In this document: one piece after another, positions 34,170 through 44,474 of the stretch
Position numbering within the stretch: the first letter of the stretch is position 1
Layout: each line of letters opens with the position of its first letter
NCBI RefSeq assembly: GCF_004137855.1
Contig: NZ_QBKB01000002.1
Location: 1,458,663-1,522,662 of the forward strand
Length of the DNA stretch: 64,000 bases
From: Methanohalophilus profundi
GTDB lineage: Archaea; Halobacteriota; Methanosarcinia; Methanosarcinales; Methanosarcinaceae
Direction: 5' to 3'
The notes under the pieces: generated by a model
The model's database searches: none
Told to the model about the DNA's origin: nothing
What the model saw: only the letters and a program-made list of their open reading frames with translations
Position numbers and translations under genes: made by a program

Positions 34170-35504
34170 ATGAAAATCATTGTCATAGGTGCAGGTGAAG
34201 TTGGGTATCATATAGCTAAATCACTGTACCTGGAAAATGATCTTGTTATCATTGATGAAGATGAAGATGCTTGCCTGAGGGTCGATGAATTCGATGTTCA
34301 GGTTATTCAGGGCAACGGAGCAAACGCTGCAATTCTTGAAAAAGTTTTGATCGGTGCAGATCTCCTTGTGGCTGTAACCGGTGATGATGAAGTAAACATA
34401 GTTTCATGTATGGCTGCTAAATTGATAAAACAGTCCAATAAGAATTTCAAGACCATGGCAAGGGTCAGTAATCCTGATTATATAGATAGGCCGGTAGCCA
34501 AACGTACACAGGTTGGTATTGATGTAATGGTGTGTCCCGAACTTGCCCTTGCATCTGAAGTTGCTGACATTTTATCAATTCCTTCTGCTATCGATTCTGA
34601 ATCCTTTGCAGATGGAAAAGTAAAAATGATGGAGTTTGTTGTAAAGGACAATAGTAATATTGCAGGCAAACATCTTCGAGATGTAGATTTGCTCGATTGC
34701 TGTATCGTAAGTGCTCTTTTCAGAGGTTCGCAACTGATCATTCCTCATGGTGAAGATATTATTCAGGCCGGCGACCACATCGTAATTATTGGTAAAACAG
34801 AAGCAATGAAGGACATTTCTTCCTTTTTTGGCGAGATTAATAAATCACGCAGCCGTGTGATGATAATCGGAGGGGGTGTAGTCGGGTTTTACCTGGCACA
34901 GCTGCTTGAAAATACCCGTTTGAACGTAAAGATTATTGAAAAGGGTCGCCACAGGTCTGAAATGGTAGCCGATAATCTTCAAAAGGCACTTGTTTTGCGT
35001 GGGGACGGTTCCGACCTGAATCTTCTAAAGGAAGAAGGTGTCGGTGAAATGGACGTAGTTATCTCTGTCACAGACAGTGATGAAAAGAATTTATTGTGTT
35101 CGCTAATGGCCAAACAGCTGGGGGCAAAGAAGGTAATTGTCAGAGCTGATCACTTTGATTATGTGCCACTTTTCGAAATGGTAGGTGTAGACCGTGCTGT
35201 CAGTCCCAGGGAAGCCACGGTTAATGAAGTACTCAAACTTACTATGGGAACGGGAATCGAAGCCCTGACAACCATTGAAGGTGAAAAGGCAGAAATTATT
35301 GAATATACCGTATCTAGCAAATCAAGAGTTACAGGAAAGCTTCTAAAAGATATGAATTTCCCGGATGATTCACTCGTAAGCATGGTCGTACATGGAGGAG
35401 TTACTATTATTCCCAGAGGTAACTACAGGATAAGGGAGGGGGATCACCTGCTTGTATTTTCCCTGCCCACGGCACATCAGGCCGTAGAAAAACTGTTCAA
35501 GTAA
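34170..35504 (+). CDS. trkA: Trk-type K+ uptake system regulatory protein
   Basis: A 444-residue duplicated RCK protein. Two Rossmann NAD-binding domains (KIIVIGAGEVGYHIAKSL at the start, and RVMIIGGGVVGFYLAQLL at about 229) each followed by a TrkA-C domain (GDHIVIIGKTEAM and GDHLLVFSLPTAH). It gates a TrkH-type K+ channel subunit, which is not in this window. ATG 34170 is chosen over an upstream TTG because gaggtg is correctly placed. In a halophilic methanogen K+ uptake would be important; that context is inference. Confidence 0.9.
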   Translation: MKIIVIGAGEVGYHIAKSLYLENDLVIIDEDEDACLRVDEFDVQVIQGNGANAAILEKVLIGADLLVAVTGDDEVNIVSCMAAKLIKQSNKNFKTMARVSNPDYIDRPVAKRTQVGIDVMVCPELALASEVADILSIPSAIDSESFADGKVKMMEFVVKDNSNIAGKHLRDVDLLDCCIVSALFRGSQLIIPHGEDIIQAGDHIVIIGKTEAMKDISSFFGEINKSRSRVMIIGGGVVGFYLAQLLENTRLNVKIIEKGRHRSEMVADNLQKALVLRGDGSDLNLLKEEGVGEMDVVISVTDSDEKNLLCSLMAKQLGAKKVIVRADHFDYVPLFEMVGVDRAVSPREATVNEVLKLTMGTGIEALTTIEGEKAEIIEYTVSSKSRVTGKLLKDMNFPDDSLVSMVVHGGVTIIPRGNYRIREGDHLLVFSLPTAHQAVEKLFK

Positions 35505-35582
35505 GGGTAAATTTCTGTGTCCATACCCGGTGACTGGAGGATAGAGAAGCCGAAAACTCCTGAATTCTGGAAAAATAAAAAT

Positions 35583-35606
35583 AATCAGTCAAACTGATTC
35601 TTTTTA
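35583..35606 (+). terminator. Hairpin terminator after trkA
   Basis: aatcag/ctgatt arms (35583-35588, 35594-35599) with loop tcaaa are followed by cttttta. It overlaps the 3' end of the convergent reductase gene. Confidence 0.45.
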
Positions 35607-36817
35607 TATTTGAATTCGAAGTTGTTGTTAACTACATCTCTGAAAAGGCCCCTCAGGTCCCATAATAGTTTTTTGTTTGCTTTGAATAGGGCATAAAGCA
35701 GGTCCTTGAGACTGAGGCTATAAAAATTAACATTGGACAGGGATTGTGCAAGGTGATTGAGGTCCCTGTCTGTAAATTTGATAAATGTCTCTTTTACTAC
35801 CAGGCTATATTCGATTTCCTTTCCGATGGTGGATCTCCAGAGAGTTTCATATTCGTTCAGGGTATCTGTGGTGTAATCTCCTTTTTTAATGGCATCCGCA
35901 GCAACTTCTGCAGCAATCTTTCCAGCTTCCATGGCATTGATTATACCTCCTCCTGTAATTGGATCTGATTGGCGTGCAGCATCACCTACGAGGATTAACC
36001 CATCACTAACTGTTTTTTCGATGGGGCCACTAACAGGAACTCCTCCATAGACCATTTCGATGATCCTCCCTTCGGGATAGACATCTCTCATAAATTTATC
36101 AAGATAGTCGATGGCTCTGTGGTCACCTGATTTACTTCCCAGAATGCCAACGCCTATGTTTGCCATATTTTCACCTTTCGGGAATACCCAGAGGTAGCCT
36201 GCTGGTGCAATTTCGTTTCCGAGATAAAAATCACAGAATTGTGGATCAATATCAATATTAGTAACAAGATATTGTACGCAGGTTTCCATATCGGTTGGTT
36301 TCAGGGAGGTATCGATCCCGGCCCATCTGCCTACCTTTGATTCCATACCGTCAGCGCCGATTACGATCTTTGAGCGTATTTCGTATTCCTCACCCAGGTG
36401 CATTGCATAAATTCCACATACAACACCTTTTTCCATTATAAGCCCGGTTGCCCGGGTCTTGACCCTAACTTCTGCACCTGCCTTGGCACATTGGTCCACA
36501 AGGGCACGGTCGAAAACTTTTCTTTCAAGGACGTAACCTACTTCCCCTCCGGACATTTCTTCACTCATTTCAACCATCGTGCCGTCCGGGGAATATATAC
36601 GGGAGCCTGTAAGGTCTGCGCATATCCATCTTGGATCGGGTTCAATGTGGTCGCTGAGGCAGATTTTAGAAACTCCCTCTGCACAGCGCACAGGGTCTCC
36701 TATTTCCTGCCTTTTTTCGATAAGGAGAACATCAAGTCCGAGTTCTGCAGCATTTTTTGCGGCGATTGCTCCCCCGGGTCCACCACCTACGACTATTAAG
36801 TCATACATTTCTTTCAT
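35585..36817 (-). CDS. Digeranylgeranylglycerophospholipid reductase (geranylgeranyl reductase family)
   Basis: A 410-residue FAD protein: GxGxxG motif [22 protein letters not shown], the GGR-type RCAEGVS motif after [23 protein letters not shown] and [26 protein letters not shown]. It saturates the isoprenoid chains of archaeal membrane lipids. It overlaps the upstream ferredoxin gene by ATGA; in Methanosarcina a ferredoxin encoded beside this reductase is known as its electron donor, which fits exactly. Length normal. Confidence 0.9.
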   Translation of the reverse strand: MKEMYDLIVVGGGPGGAIAAKNAAELGLDVLLIEKRQEIGDPVRCAEGVSKICLSDHIEPDPRWICADLTGSRIYSPDGTMVEMSEEMSGGEVGYVLERKVFDRALVDQCAKAGAEVRVKTRATGLIMEKGVVCGIYAMHLGEEYEIRSKIVIGADGMESKVGRWAGIDTSLKPTDMETCVQYLVTNIDIDPQFCDFYLGNEIAPAGYLWVFPKGENMANIGVGILGSKSGDHRAIDYLDKFMRDVYPEGRIIEMVYGGVPVSGPIEKTVSDGLILVGDAARQSDPITGGGIINAMEAGKIAAEVAADAIKKGDYTTDTLNEYETLWRSTIGKEIEYSLVVKETFIKFTDRDLNHLAQSLSNVNFYSLSLKDLLYALFKANKKLLWDLRGLFRDVVNNNFEFKYKKNQFD

Positions 36818-36987
36818 TTATTCACCTCAATAGCTCCTACAGGGCAGATTTTGGCACAGAGACCACAACTTGTGCAGCAATCATTAGCTTCCACCCATGT
36901 TTCTACAAGCTCGAGGGCTCCGCCGGGGCATACACCCACACATGCACCACAGTATCCGCACTTGTATCGATTTATCTTAATACTCAT
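36814..36987 (-). CDS. 2[4Fe-4S] ferredoxin, partner of the lipid reductase
   Basis: 57 residues: [20 protein letters not shown] and [19 protein letters not shown], the two classic CxxCxxCxxxCP motifs. Its stop overlaps the start of the geranylgeranyl reductase gene, so the two are coupled and the ferredoxin is the likely electron source. Start MSIKINRYK at 36987. Confidence 0.88.
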   Translation of the reverse strand: MSIKINRYKCGYCGACVGVCPGGALELVETWVEANDCCTSCGLCAKICPVGAIEVNK

Positions 36988-37135
36988 CCAATCACCGAAA
37001 TAAGATATGAATTTACCCTAATAACACATGTAAAGATATATGTTTTGTCAGTAAAGGTTTAAAATTATTACATTTTACCTTTTCAAGTATCATATATGCA
37101 GGAGATTTATAAATTATTGCATGTTATCATTTATT

Positions 37136-37447
37136 ATGGAATTTATTATTGTTTATATCACAACTTCAGGTACAGTTGAGGCACGCAATATAGCATCCGA
37201 GTTAGTTTCCAGAGGTCTTGTCGCCTGCGTGAATATGTATCCTATAAGATCGGTTTTTATGTGGGAGGGAGAAGTAAACGAGGACGATGAAGTCGTCCTT
37301 TTTGCCAAAACGACCAAGAACAATTTTGAACCTGTACGAGAGTTTGTGCGCAGCATACACAGTTATGAGTTACCTGCAATTGTTTCATGGGATATTGAGG
37401 CAGATCCTGTATTTTTGGAATGGATCAGGACATCGGTATCTAATTAA
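37136..37447 (+). CDS. cutA: CutA-family divalent cation tolerance protein
   Basis: A 103-residue CutA1: [30 protein letters not shown] at the N-terminus, [21 protein letters not shown], and [23 protein letters not shown] at the end, all family signatures. Forms trimers; precise role still unclear in general. Start at 37136 is the family start. Its 3' end overlaps the convergent cofC end by 8 nt. Confidence 0.9.
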   Translation: MEFIIVYITTSGTVEARNIASELVSRGLVACVNMYPIRSVFMWEGEVNEDDEVVLFAKTTKNNFEPVREFVRSIHSYELPAIVSWDIEADPVFLEWIRTSVSN

Positions 37448-38069
37448 AGGGGCTTATTTTCACCCTTCCTTTACCTTCCTTTTTACCGAATCTTTTTTCG
37501 GCATAATCCTTTGCAATTCCCTGTCCATGTAATAGGAGTTCTGTAATATCCTGTGGTTCATCAATATCCGTACTTGCAAGGAATGAATCATATACCCGAA
37601 TAGAGAGTTTTTGTTGTGCGGCAATCATGCAGTGATTCTCAAAACTTGAACCGTAGTATTTGACCCTGAAATTCTCAGGTTTGCGGATGAACAGTATATT
37701 TGTGCCGCCTCCCTTGCCCGGAACGATTGTCATATCCGCTTTACTCGCTACTATATCTTTTATATGACTGAATTTCACAAGGGGCAGATCCGCCATAATG
37801 ATCAGTATCGGCTCTTCCTTTTGAGAGAGATATTTATTCAAACAATCGTTGAGGTCCGTGTCATCCTCAATTATATTTGCTTTTACTTCCCTTTTCACGT
37901 CACAGGCTTTGGGGGTGATTATATCTATATTCAGAATCCCACCTTTCCTTAAAGTTGCAACAACATCCAGAAGCATCTTTTCGACAAAGGTTTCCCTCTG
38001 CTCCTTTGTCATAACAGTTGAAAGCCTGGATTTGGCATTTTCCTTTTTGTAGGGAATTACTGCTCTCAT
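37440..38069 (-). CDS. cofC: 2-phospho-L-lactate guanylyltransferase
   Basis: A 209-residue Cof[27 protein letters not shown] at the start, [14 protein letters not shown] and [19 protein letters not shown]. It makes the LPPG (or related) precursor of coenzyme F420 with GTP. Last gene of cofG-cofH-cofH-cofC, start overlapping the cofH stop. It is one of only two genes here that end at UAG; a UGA follows in frame four sense codons later. Confidence 0.92.
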   Translation of the reverse strand: MRAVIPYKKENAKSRLSTVMTKEQRETFVEKMLLDVVATLRKGGILNIDIITPKACDVKREVKANIIEDDTDLNDCLNKYLSQKEEPILIIMADLPLVKFSHIKDIVASKADMTIVPGKGGGTNILFIRKPENFRVKYYGSSFENHCMIAAQQKLSIRVYDSFLASTDIDEPQDITELLLHGQGIAKDYAEKRFGKKEGKGRVKISPFN

Positions 38070-39136
38070 TTACATTCCCTGTAATGTGTATCTCGTCTGA
38101 CAGGCCTGCGTCCGATTCCTTTGATGATCCATTGCATCTCTTCGGGGTGCAGGTATTCACCATTCTTTCCCCCGGATGCAACGGTGATCTGGTCTTCCAT
38201 AAGTGTACCACCCAGATCGTTGGCACCACAATTCAGGGCTACCTGTGCAAGCTTGTTTCCAAGTTTTACCCAGCTGGCCTGTATATTTGGTATATGTTTA
38301 TTGAGAAGAACGCGTGCAATAGCATAGAATTTCAGGTCTTCTATTCCACCCGGGCCATATCTCCCTTCTTTAATCATTTTTTTACCCACTCTGTTATTGT
38401 AGGGCAGAAATGGAAGAGGGACAAGTTCTGTGAATTTGCCCGTTTTTTGTTGGATCTCCCTGAGTATAAGGAGGTGGTCGATTCGCTCCTCCCAGGTCTC
38501 CACATGGCCATACATAATGGTTGAATTTGTGACCAGACCTGCATTATGTGCTGATTTAATTGTATCAATCCATTCTTCTGTAGTGATCTTTTCAGGACAA
38601 ATTATATTTCGCACTCTCTGGCATAGGATTTCCGCAGAGGTTCCTGTAAGGGTCCCCAATCCGGCTTCCAGCAATTTTGTGAATGCCTCTTCCAGAGAAA
38701 TACCATCAACCCTGGCAGCGTGGTTGATCTCCATGGGAGAATATCCATGAATGCTTATATCTGGATATTTTTCCTTGATCGCTCGTACGATCTCAAGGTA
38801 AAAATCAAGTTTGAGTTCAGGAAGAAAACCTCCCTGTATGCAAATCTCGGTGGCGCCTGCAACATATGCTGTTTCCACCTTTTCCAGGATTTCCGGTATT
38901 GTCAGTATGTAACCGTCAGGCTGGTTGTATGAGCAGAAATTACATTTGCCCCTGCACATATTGGTGATGTACACATTGCGATTCACAACATAGGTAACAT
39001 CGTCACCGACTGATTCCCTGCGCAGCCGGTCTGCAAGGTCAAAAAGCTCAAAAGGGTTTTCTTTGAGAAGTTTCAGGGCATCTTCCCTGGTGGCCAATCC
39101 GTTTCTAGCCCGATTTTCAATATCTTCAGGAATCAT
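38066..39136 (-). CDS. cofH: 7,8-didemethyl-8-hydroxy-5-deazariboflavin synthase subunit CofH (copy 1)
   Basis: A 356-residue radical SAM protein with [10 protein letters not shown] (Cx3Cx2C, about residues 60-67), [34 protein letters not shown] and the C-terminal [18 protein letters not shown]. CofH makes the tyrosine-derived partner radical adduct used by CofG to build the F420 chromophore. It overlaps both neighbours (ATGA), so it is translated within the same operon. Complete and in frame. Confidence 0.92.
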   Translation of the reverse strand: MIPEDIENRARNGLATREDALKLLKENPFELFDLADRLRRESVGDDVTYVVNRNVYITNMCRGKCNFCSYNQPDGYILTIPEILEKVETAYVAGATEICIQGGFLPELKLDFYLEIVRAIKEKYPDISIHGYSPMEINHAARVDGISLEEAFTKLLEAGLGTLTGTSAEILCQRVRNIICPEKITTEEWIDTIKSAHNAGLVTNSTIMYGHVETWEERIDHLLILREIQQKTGKFTELVPLPFLPYNNRVGKKMIKEGRYGPGGIEDLKFYAIARVLLNKHIPNIQASWVKLGNKLAQVALNCGANDLGGTLMEDQITVASGGKNGEYLHPEEMQWIIKGIGRRPVRRDTHYRECK

Positions 39137-40219
39137 TTCCCTGCCTCAATGCTTTCATAGAGAGTATTCCTTTGCACAGGTTTGCGGCCGGCAGTATGGA
39201 TCAACCATTTTATTTCGGAAACTTCCATACTTTCCCCGTTTTTTGCACCTGCAGAGCTGGAGATTTTCTCTTCCATCAATGTCCCCCCAACATCGTTGGC
39301 ACCACAGGTAAGAGCTACCTGTGCAAGTTTCTTTCCGAGCTTGACCCAGCTTGCCTGTATATTGGGGATGTGGGTATGCAGGAGGATACGGGAGAGCGCA
39401 TAAAACTGTAAATCCTCTATGCCGCCGGTGGCATACTTGCCTTCTTTTATCATCTTTTTGCCGATAGGATTGTTATAGGGCATGAACGGCAAAAGTACAA
39501 ATTCGGTAAAACCAGCGGTTTTGCTGGATCTCCCTTATTTTCAGTATATGATCTATTCTTTCTTCCTTTGTTTCCACATGCCCGTACATCATGGTTGCAG
39601 TAGTGGCAATTCCAAGCCTGTGGGCTGTAGTGATTACATTTTCCCATTGCAGGGTGTTCAGTTTTCCGGGACATATTATTTCGCGCACCCTGTCTGAAAG
39701 GATCTCTGCAGCAGTACCGGGCATAGTTTCAAGGCCACTGTTTTTGAGCCTTTTTATTGTGGATTCGATAGAAAGTCCGTTTTTCTTTGCAAGGTGGAAA
39801 ATTTCCATCGGGGAATAGGCGTGAATATGTATGTCGGGATAGTTTGCTTTGATGGAACTGAGAATATTCTGGTAAAATTCCAGATTTGCATCTTCAAGTA
39901 GGCCGCCCTGGATACAGACTTCTGTAGCACCTAACTCAACAGCTTCTTTTGTTTTTCTGATTATATCCGATTTTTCCAGAAGGTAATTTTCCTGGTTCCT
40001 GAAAGCACAGAAACCACAGTTGCCTATGCATCGGTCTGTGAAATTGATATTTCTGTTGACAACATATGTCACATCATCGCCGACGGCTTGTTTGCGTAAT
40101 TCATCGGCAAGGGAAAAAAGTTGCAAAGGGGGCACTTCCAGCAATTTGAGGGCATTTTTTTTTGTGACGTCTCCCTCATATGCCTGCTGTATTATATCAT
40201 CAGGTATCGTGGTTTTCAT
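39133..40219 (-). CDS. cofH: CofH paralogue (copy 2), frameshifted
   Basis: A roughly 362-residue second CofH: radical SAM motif CIGNCGFCAF, IQGGLLEDANLEFY, HAYSPMEIFHLAKK, GTAAEILSDRVREIICPGK and, in the second frame, ANDVGGTLMEEKISSSAG. The break lies at the four T (plus strand) at 39519-39522, where restoring two bases gives REIQQKTAGFTEF. It starts 13 nt after the cofG stop with agaagga. Two adjacent cofH copies are known in Methanosarcina-type genomes; whether both act on the same substrate is unknown. Confidence 0.87.
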
Positions 40220-40232
40220 AGGAATCCTTCTG

Positions 40233-41216
40233 TTATTTTCGATAACCTCTGGAATTTGCAAGGGAATTTATCAATCCATCAAGTTGCTTACTATACCATC
40301 CACTTCTTATGTATTGCGGGTAGATGGGTAATCTTTCCTTTAATGGGATATCTCTTGCCATAATTTTCAATTTTTCAACATCCGGCCATTCAGCTTCGGG
40401 ATTTATCCAGTCAATCGTAGTGGGGGAGATTCCTCCCATATCTTTGGCACCGGCTTTTATCAGCAGGTGAGGATCAATTAGGTTTGGGGCTACCTGCACT
40501 TCTACGTCTGCAGGCAGGATGCTTCTTGCCAGCTGTACGGTATCGAGCATCTCTTCCTTTGATGGTGGTCTGATGCTTTCCATCATGGTGGAGGGTTTGG
40601 GCATGAAATTCTGGATTATTACTTCCTGGATATGGTCATATTTGAATTGTAGCTCTGCAATGGCTTCAAGGGAATCGATACGATTTTTGCGGGTTTCTCC
40701 GATACCTACAAGGATGCCTGTTGTGAATGGGATATGTAATTTGCCTGCATCTTCTATCATGGTAAGGCGGATGTCGGGTTCTTTACCAGGCGACAGTTCA
40801 TGGGCAGGTAACCGGGCAGTGGTTTCGAGCATGAGGCCCATACTTGCGTTTACAGGTTTAAGGACTTCCATTTCTTCATAGGTCAGTATCCCGGCATTTG
40901 TATGGGGCAACAACCCTTTTTCAATTGCCATCTCGCACAATTTGTAGACATAATCCACAGTTGAAGAATAGCCTCTTTGTTCCAGCCACTCCATGTATTC
41001 GGGAACTTCCTCTGCATACTCTCCGAACACGAACAGGGCTTCCGTACACCCTGCCCTTTTTCCGTGGCTTAGAATATCACCTATCTCTTTTTCACCCATC
41101 AGTTGTGCATCAGGATGGGATGGTTCACGACGGAAGGTACAGTAATGGCAGTTGTTCCTGCAGATGTTTGTGACAGGAATGAATACATTACGTGCGAATG
41201 TGGCATACTCTGGCAT
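40233..41216 (-). CDS. cofG: 7,8-didemethyl-8-hydroxy-5-deazariboflavin synthase subunit CofG
   Basis: A 327-residue radical SAM protein: TNICRNNCHYCTFRREP near the start, NAGILTYEEMEVLKPVNASMGLMLE, TGILVGIGETRKNRIDSL and IQNFMPKPSTMM are CofG signatures. With CofH it forms Fo, the F420 chromophore. First gene of the F420 operon; the 102-nt gap to the divergent Cys-rich gene contains the promoter region. Confidence 0.93.
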   Translation of the reverse strand: MPEYATFARNVFIPVTNICRNNCHYCTFRREPSHPDAQLMGEKEIGDILSHGKRAGCTEALFVFGEYAEEVPEYMEWLEQRGYSSTVDYVYKLCEMAIEKGLLPHTNAGILTYEEMEVLKPVNASMGLMLETTARLPAHELSPGKEPDIRLTMIEDAGKLHIPFTTGILVGIGETRKNRIDSLEAIAELQFKYDHIQEVIIQNFMPKPSTMMESIRPPSKEEMLDTVQLARSILPADVEVQVAPNLIDPHLLIKAGAKDMGGISPTTIDWINPEAEWPDVEKLKIMARDIPLKERLPIYPQYIRSGWYSKQLDGLINSLANSRGYRK

Positions 41217-41318
41217 GAATGGAGAATGAAATGATATATATCCTACATAAGATTAATGCAACATAAATACGGGTTTATATTATGGGATGCACATTTCTTT
41301 TCGGGGAGGTCCGTATAA

Positions 41319-41480
41319 TTGCTTGAAGCATGGATTGAAAAATGTCCCCGTGCGGGCGGGAAGAATGTACTGTATTCGGAGTGTCGCTCTTGTGAAGACT
41401 TTGTGAAAGTGGATTGCATTTACATTGTCTGTGGCTATAAAGGCTATGCAAAGAGACGGTTTATTTATGAGCAACATTGA
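41319..41480 (+). CDS. Small Cys-rich protein upstream of maf
   Basis: A 53-residue frame starting at TTG with a strong Shine-Dalgarno ggggaggt (41303-41310, 8 nt before). It has five Cys: EKCPRAGG, SECRSCEDF, DCIYIVCGYKG, suggesting metal binding. Its end overlaps a possible TTG start of maf by ATTGAGG. No family recognised; support is the SD, Cys spacing and coupling to maf. Confidence 0.5.
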   Translation: MLEAWIEKCPRAGGKNVLYSECRSCEDFVKVDCIYIVCGYKGYAKRRFIYEQH

Positions 41481-41488
41481 GGCTGGCG

Positions 41489-42067
41489 ATGCGCAGGATT
41501 ATTCTGGCTTCTACATCTCCCCGGCGCAGGGAATTGCTGACACAGCTCATTGGGGATAGCTTTGAGATAATCCCTTCTTCTTACAATGAGCTCATGGATG
41601 AGGAGTTGGACCCTCCTTCTCAGGCTCTTCGGCACGCTCTGGGAAAAGGTTGTGACGTTGCGACAAAATATCCGGATTCTGTGATAATCGCAGCTGACAC
41701 GGTTGTATCATCCGGTGGAATACTTCTCGGCAAGCCTGCAGGTAAAGAAGACGCCATGTCTATGCTGAGGATGATTAGTGGCAGAACTGTGGAAGTTTTT
41801 ACCGGAATTGTAGTTATTGATTCGGGAAAAGGGATTGAGGATACTGATATAATATCCACTCAAGTTAGGATGGCGAACCTCTCCCGGCAAGATATTGCAG
41901 CTTATGTGAAAACCGGTGAACCAATGGATAAAGCAGGGGCCTTTGCCATACAGGGGCTTGGTGCTGTGCTTGTGGAAAAAGTGGAAGGGGATTTTTTTAA
42001 TGTGGTCGGCCTTCCCCTTTTCAGGCTTTCGCAGATGTTAAAAAAGGTAGGTGTAGATGTATTTTAA
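41489..42067 (+). CDS. maf: Maf-like nucleotide pyrophosphatase
   Basis: A 192-residue Maf/HAM1-type house-cleaning enzyme hydrolysing dTTP/UTP or modified NTPs. Family motifs: IILASTSPRRRELL at the start, VIIAADTVVSSGGILLGKPAG, GRTVEVFTGIVVI and DKAGAFAIQGLGAVLVEKVEGDFFNVVGLPL. ATG 41489 preferred over TTG 41477, with gaggctgg upstream. Convergent with the membrane protein downstream. Confidence 0.9.
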   Translation: MRRIILASTSPRRRELLTQLIGDSFEIIPSSYNELMDEELDPPSQALRHALGKGCDVATKYPDSVIIAADTVVSSGGILLGKPAGKEDAMSMLRMISGRTVEVFTGIVVIDSGKGIEDTDIISTQVRMANLSRQDIAAYVKTGEPMDKAGAFAIQGLGAVLVEKVEGDFFNVVGLPLFRLSQMLKKVGVDVF

Positions 42068-42068
42068 C

Positions 42069-43145
42069 TCATGCAGGCCGATTCCTGACCTTTTCCTTAA
42101 ATAGATAATAGATTGCACCTGTTGACAGGAGGGTGGAGACTACATAGACCATCCAGCCGATGTATGGGATGCTCCCCAGTAGCAGTAGTATTAATATGCC
42201 AGCTGCCATCTCCCGCCATCGTGTAGTAGTCCTGCCTAGCAATCCGAATAGTTTTTTTCCCAGCCATAAGCCGGCTATTATCCTTGCACAGTAGAGCAAA
42301 AAAATCATTATCAATAACAGTATCAATGCAAGGGGGATTCCAACCACTGTTACTGCAAGTATAATTGCTCCCATGAGGATTCCAAGCAATGATAAAAGGC
42401 CGGCTATAGTCTTGTGAGTTGGTTTATCCGTGAGGTGAAAGGTCATGTCCTCTATGCGATTGGTTGCCAGGTAGAGAATTATCCAGCCGGTTAACAGTAA
42501 CATTATGTAACGCAATAACCAGAAAACAATATCCATGAACCCGTATCCATTTTCATCGGATTCTGTTATACCCGGCTGCGTGTCTGTAGAGGTAATTCTT
42601 TCCCCTTGAATAGTGGCATCAGGAAGGGTTTGTATTTTATCGGTATCAACATCCAGTTCCCCTGCGACATTCCCGCCAAGTATTAGATTCCCGAAGTTTC
42701 CTGACACATTGCCTGCAACATCTCCGTAGAGGTATGCCTTATCTGTGCCGGCTGCCAGATCTCCTCCAATTGTCGCATTTTCTTCCAGGATGAATTGGCT
42801 GCAGCCTGCAATTACATCATCTCCAATACTTTCGGATACGGTCAGTGTCCCGGCAGCTATCCTGACATCATCGGCTATGTTTCCTTGTATTGCTATTGTA
42901 CCGCCCGCAGCTATCAGGTCTCCGGAAATATCTCCGTTGACAGTAATGGTGCCGCCGGTAACCACCAGGTCACCGTTTATGTCACTGTTGATCTGCAGAT
43001 TGCCTCCTGCAGCATAAACATCATCATCTATCGGTTGTAAGATTTCCATATCTTCTTGGCCATCGTATGAGGTGAAGGCAAAAGCAGGTTGGATGATTAA
43101 CAGTATAAATACCAGTAACAGTACAGTGAACCTTCTGATTTGCAT
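42069..43145 (-). CDS. Bactofilin-like repeat protein with membrane domain
   Basis: About 358 residues. N-terminal signal segment (FTVLLLVFILLIIQPAFAF), then about 150 residues of short beta-helix repeats (AAGGNLQINSDINGDLVV, TITVNGDISGDLIAAGGTI, and so on) like polymer-forming bactofilins, here outside the membrane, then about four C-terminal membrane segments (IVFWLLRYIMLLLTGWIILYL, ILMGAIILAVTVVGIPLALILLLI and others). Function unknown. Start at 43145 chosen because the upstream residues are not signal-like. Confidence 0.8.
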   Translation of the reverse strand: MQIRRFTVLLLVFILLIIQPAFAFTSYDGQEDMEILQPIDDDVYAAGGNLQINSDINGDLVVTGGTITVNGDISGDLIAAGGTIAIQGNIADDVRIAAGTLTVSESIGDDVIAGCSQFILEENATIGGDLAAGTDKAYLYGDVAGNVSGNFGNLILGGNVAGELDVDTDKIQTLPDATIQGERITSTDTQPGITESDENGYGFMDIVFWLLRYIMLLLTGWIILYLATNRIEDMTFHLTDKPTHKTIAGLLSLLGILMGAIILAVTVVGIPLALILLLIMIFLLYCARIIAGLWLGKKLFGLLGRTTTRWREMAAGILILLLLGSIPYIGWMVYVVSTLLSTGAIYYLFKEKVRNRPA

Positions 43146-43193
43146 GAATATCCCCCTAGTGAATTTGTTGAAGAGGTATTTAAGGAACACCGG

Positions 43194-44474
43194 TCATTCC
43201 CGATGTTGTTGCTTTATGATATCCAGCGTGTTCATAACACCCAGGGCAACGCCTTCTACTTCGATGCCTCCTTTTCCCTTTGCCCCGTCCCCAACTACGT
43301 AAAGACTATTGATGGGTGTGGTGTTGTCTATATCTGACCCGGAGGATGCCCGGTTTACGGGCCAGCCGTCATAATATGACTGGGTGAGGATTACTTCGTA
43401 TTTTTTATTGGGGAAGACTTCTTTGAGATCCTGCAGGCCAAGTTCGATCTCCTCTTCTAGTTTATCGATTTTTTCCTGCTGGACACTTTGGTGTGCCATT
43501 ACCAGATGTTTCCCTGCAGGAGCAAGGTTGGGGTCTGTGTTGGTCACTTCATTGATTCCATTGACCCGGCGGCAGTAAGGTGTCAGGAGAATGCCGTTGT
43601 GGCCGATCAAAGGCTCATCTGCGGCCAGGCATATCTTAATTCCTGCAGAAGGTTTGGCATTGTCTATTTTTTCTTCATAAGCACTATTAATGGTATCTGA
43701 GTCATAAAGATCTCTTGTAAATGGGTGGCCAATATTGCTTATTACAACATCGGAGTAATGTTTTTTTCCATCTGCTATTACTCCCCGGGATGTATTGTTT
43801 TCCACAATTATCCGACTCACTTCGGTACTTTTATGGATTTTTCCGCCATTTGAACGAATTATTTCTACAAGAGCATCCGTAACTCCTTTACATCCACCCT
43901 TTGGGATGCCTGTTCCTCCATAGCGGTAGAGATTCTCAAATATTTCAAAAGCTTCCTCTGCAGGTACGTCCCGGTTTGTCAGGCTCAGTGCCCAGCCGCA
44001 GAATGAGTTGGCGGTTTTGTGTGCGCTATCTTCATCAAGGTATTTATGAATCCAGTTTTCAAAAGAAATATTTTTAGGAGGCCACCTTCTGGTGGTAATT
44101 AAAAGTATTGAAAGCTTGAGCCTATTCCACATGGAGAATTGTGATCCATACTGATTGAAAGATATATCTTTAAATCCGGATTTGTAATTATTTGACCCAT
44201 CTGCGGGTATACGTATCATGGCCATTGGTTTACAGGGTACGATTTCCGCATCTGCACCTATTTTTTTGAGCAGGTTGCCCAGCGGGCCTGTAGAACCGTG
44301 AGGTATCATGTGCAATGCTCCTGTGGACAGGCTAAAACCGTGGTATTCGATATTCGTAAACCGGCCACCTGTAATGGGTAACCTTTCAAACACCTCTATT
44401 TCATGTCCTTCGATTGCGAGTGAAGCCGCGCTTAAAAGACCGCCGAGTCCTGCTCCGATTACATTGATTTTCAT
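43194..44474 (-). CDS. Phytoene desaturase/carotenoid isomerase-like FAD oxidoreductase
   Basis: A 426-residue flavoprotein of the CrtI/GGR-like group: INVIGAGLGGLLSAASLAIEG for FAD, ITGGRFTNIEYHGFSL, and C-terminal PINSLYVVGDGAKGKGGIEVEGVALG. It probably reduces, desaturates or isomerises an isoprenoid; the substrate is not known. It is translationally coupled (ATGA) to an upstream 2[4Fe-4S] ferredoxin, the same arrangement as the lipid reductase at 35.6 kb. Not part of a carotenoid cluster here. Confidence 0.82.
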   Translation of the reverse strand: MKINVIGAGLGGLLSAASLAIEGHEIEVFERLPITGGRFTNIEYHGFSLSTGALHMIPHGSTGPLGNLLKKIGADAEIVPCKPMAMIRIPADGSNNYKSGFKDISFNQYGSQFSMWNRLKLSILLITTRRWPPKNISFENWIHKYLDEDSAHKTANSFCGWALSLTNRDVPAEEAFEIFENLYRYGGTGIPKGGCKGVTDALVEIIRSNGGKIHKSTEVSRIIVENNTSRGVIADGKKHYSDVVISNIGHPFTRDLYDSDTINSAYEEKIDNAKPSAGIKICLAADEPLIGHNGILLTPYCRRVNGINEVTNTDPNLAPAGKHLVMAHQSVQQEKIDKLEEEIELGLQDLKEVFPNKKYEVILTQSYYDGWPVNRASSGSDIDNTTPINSLYVVGDGAKGKGGIEVEGVALGVMNTLDIIKQQHRE

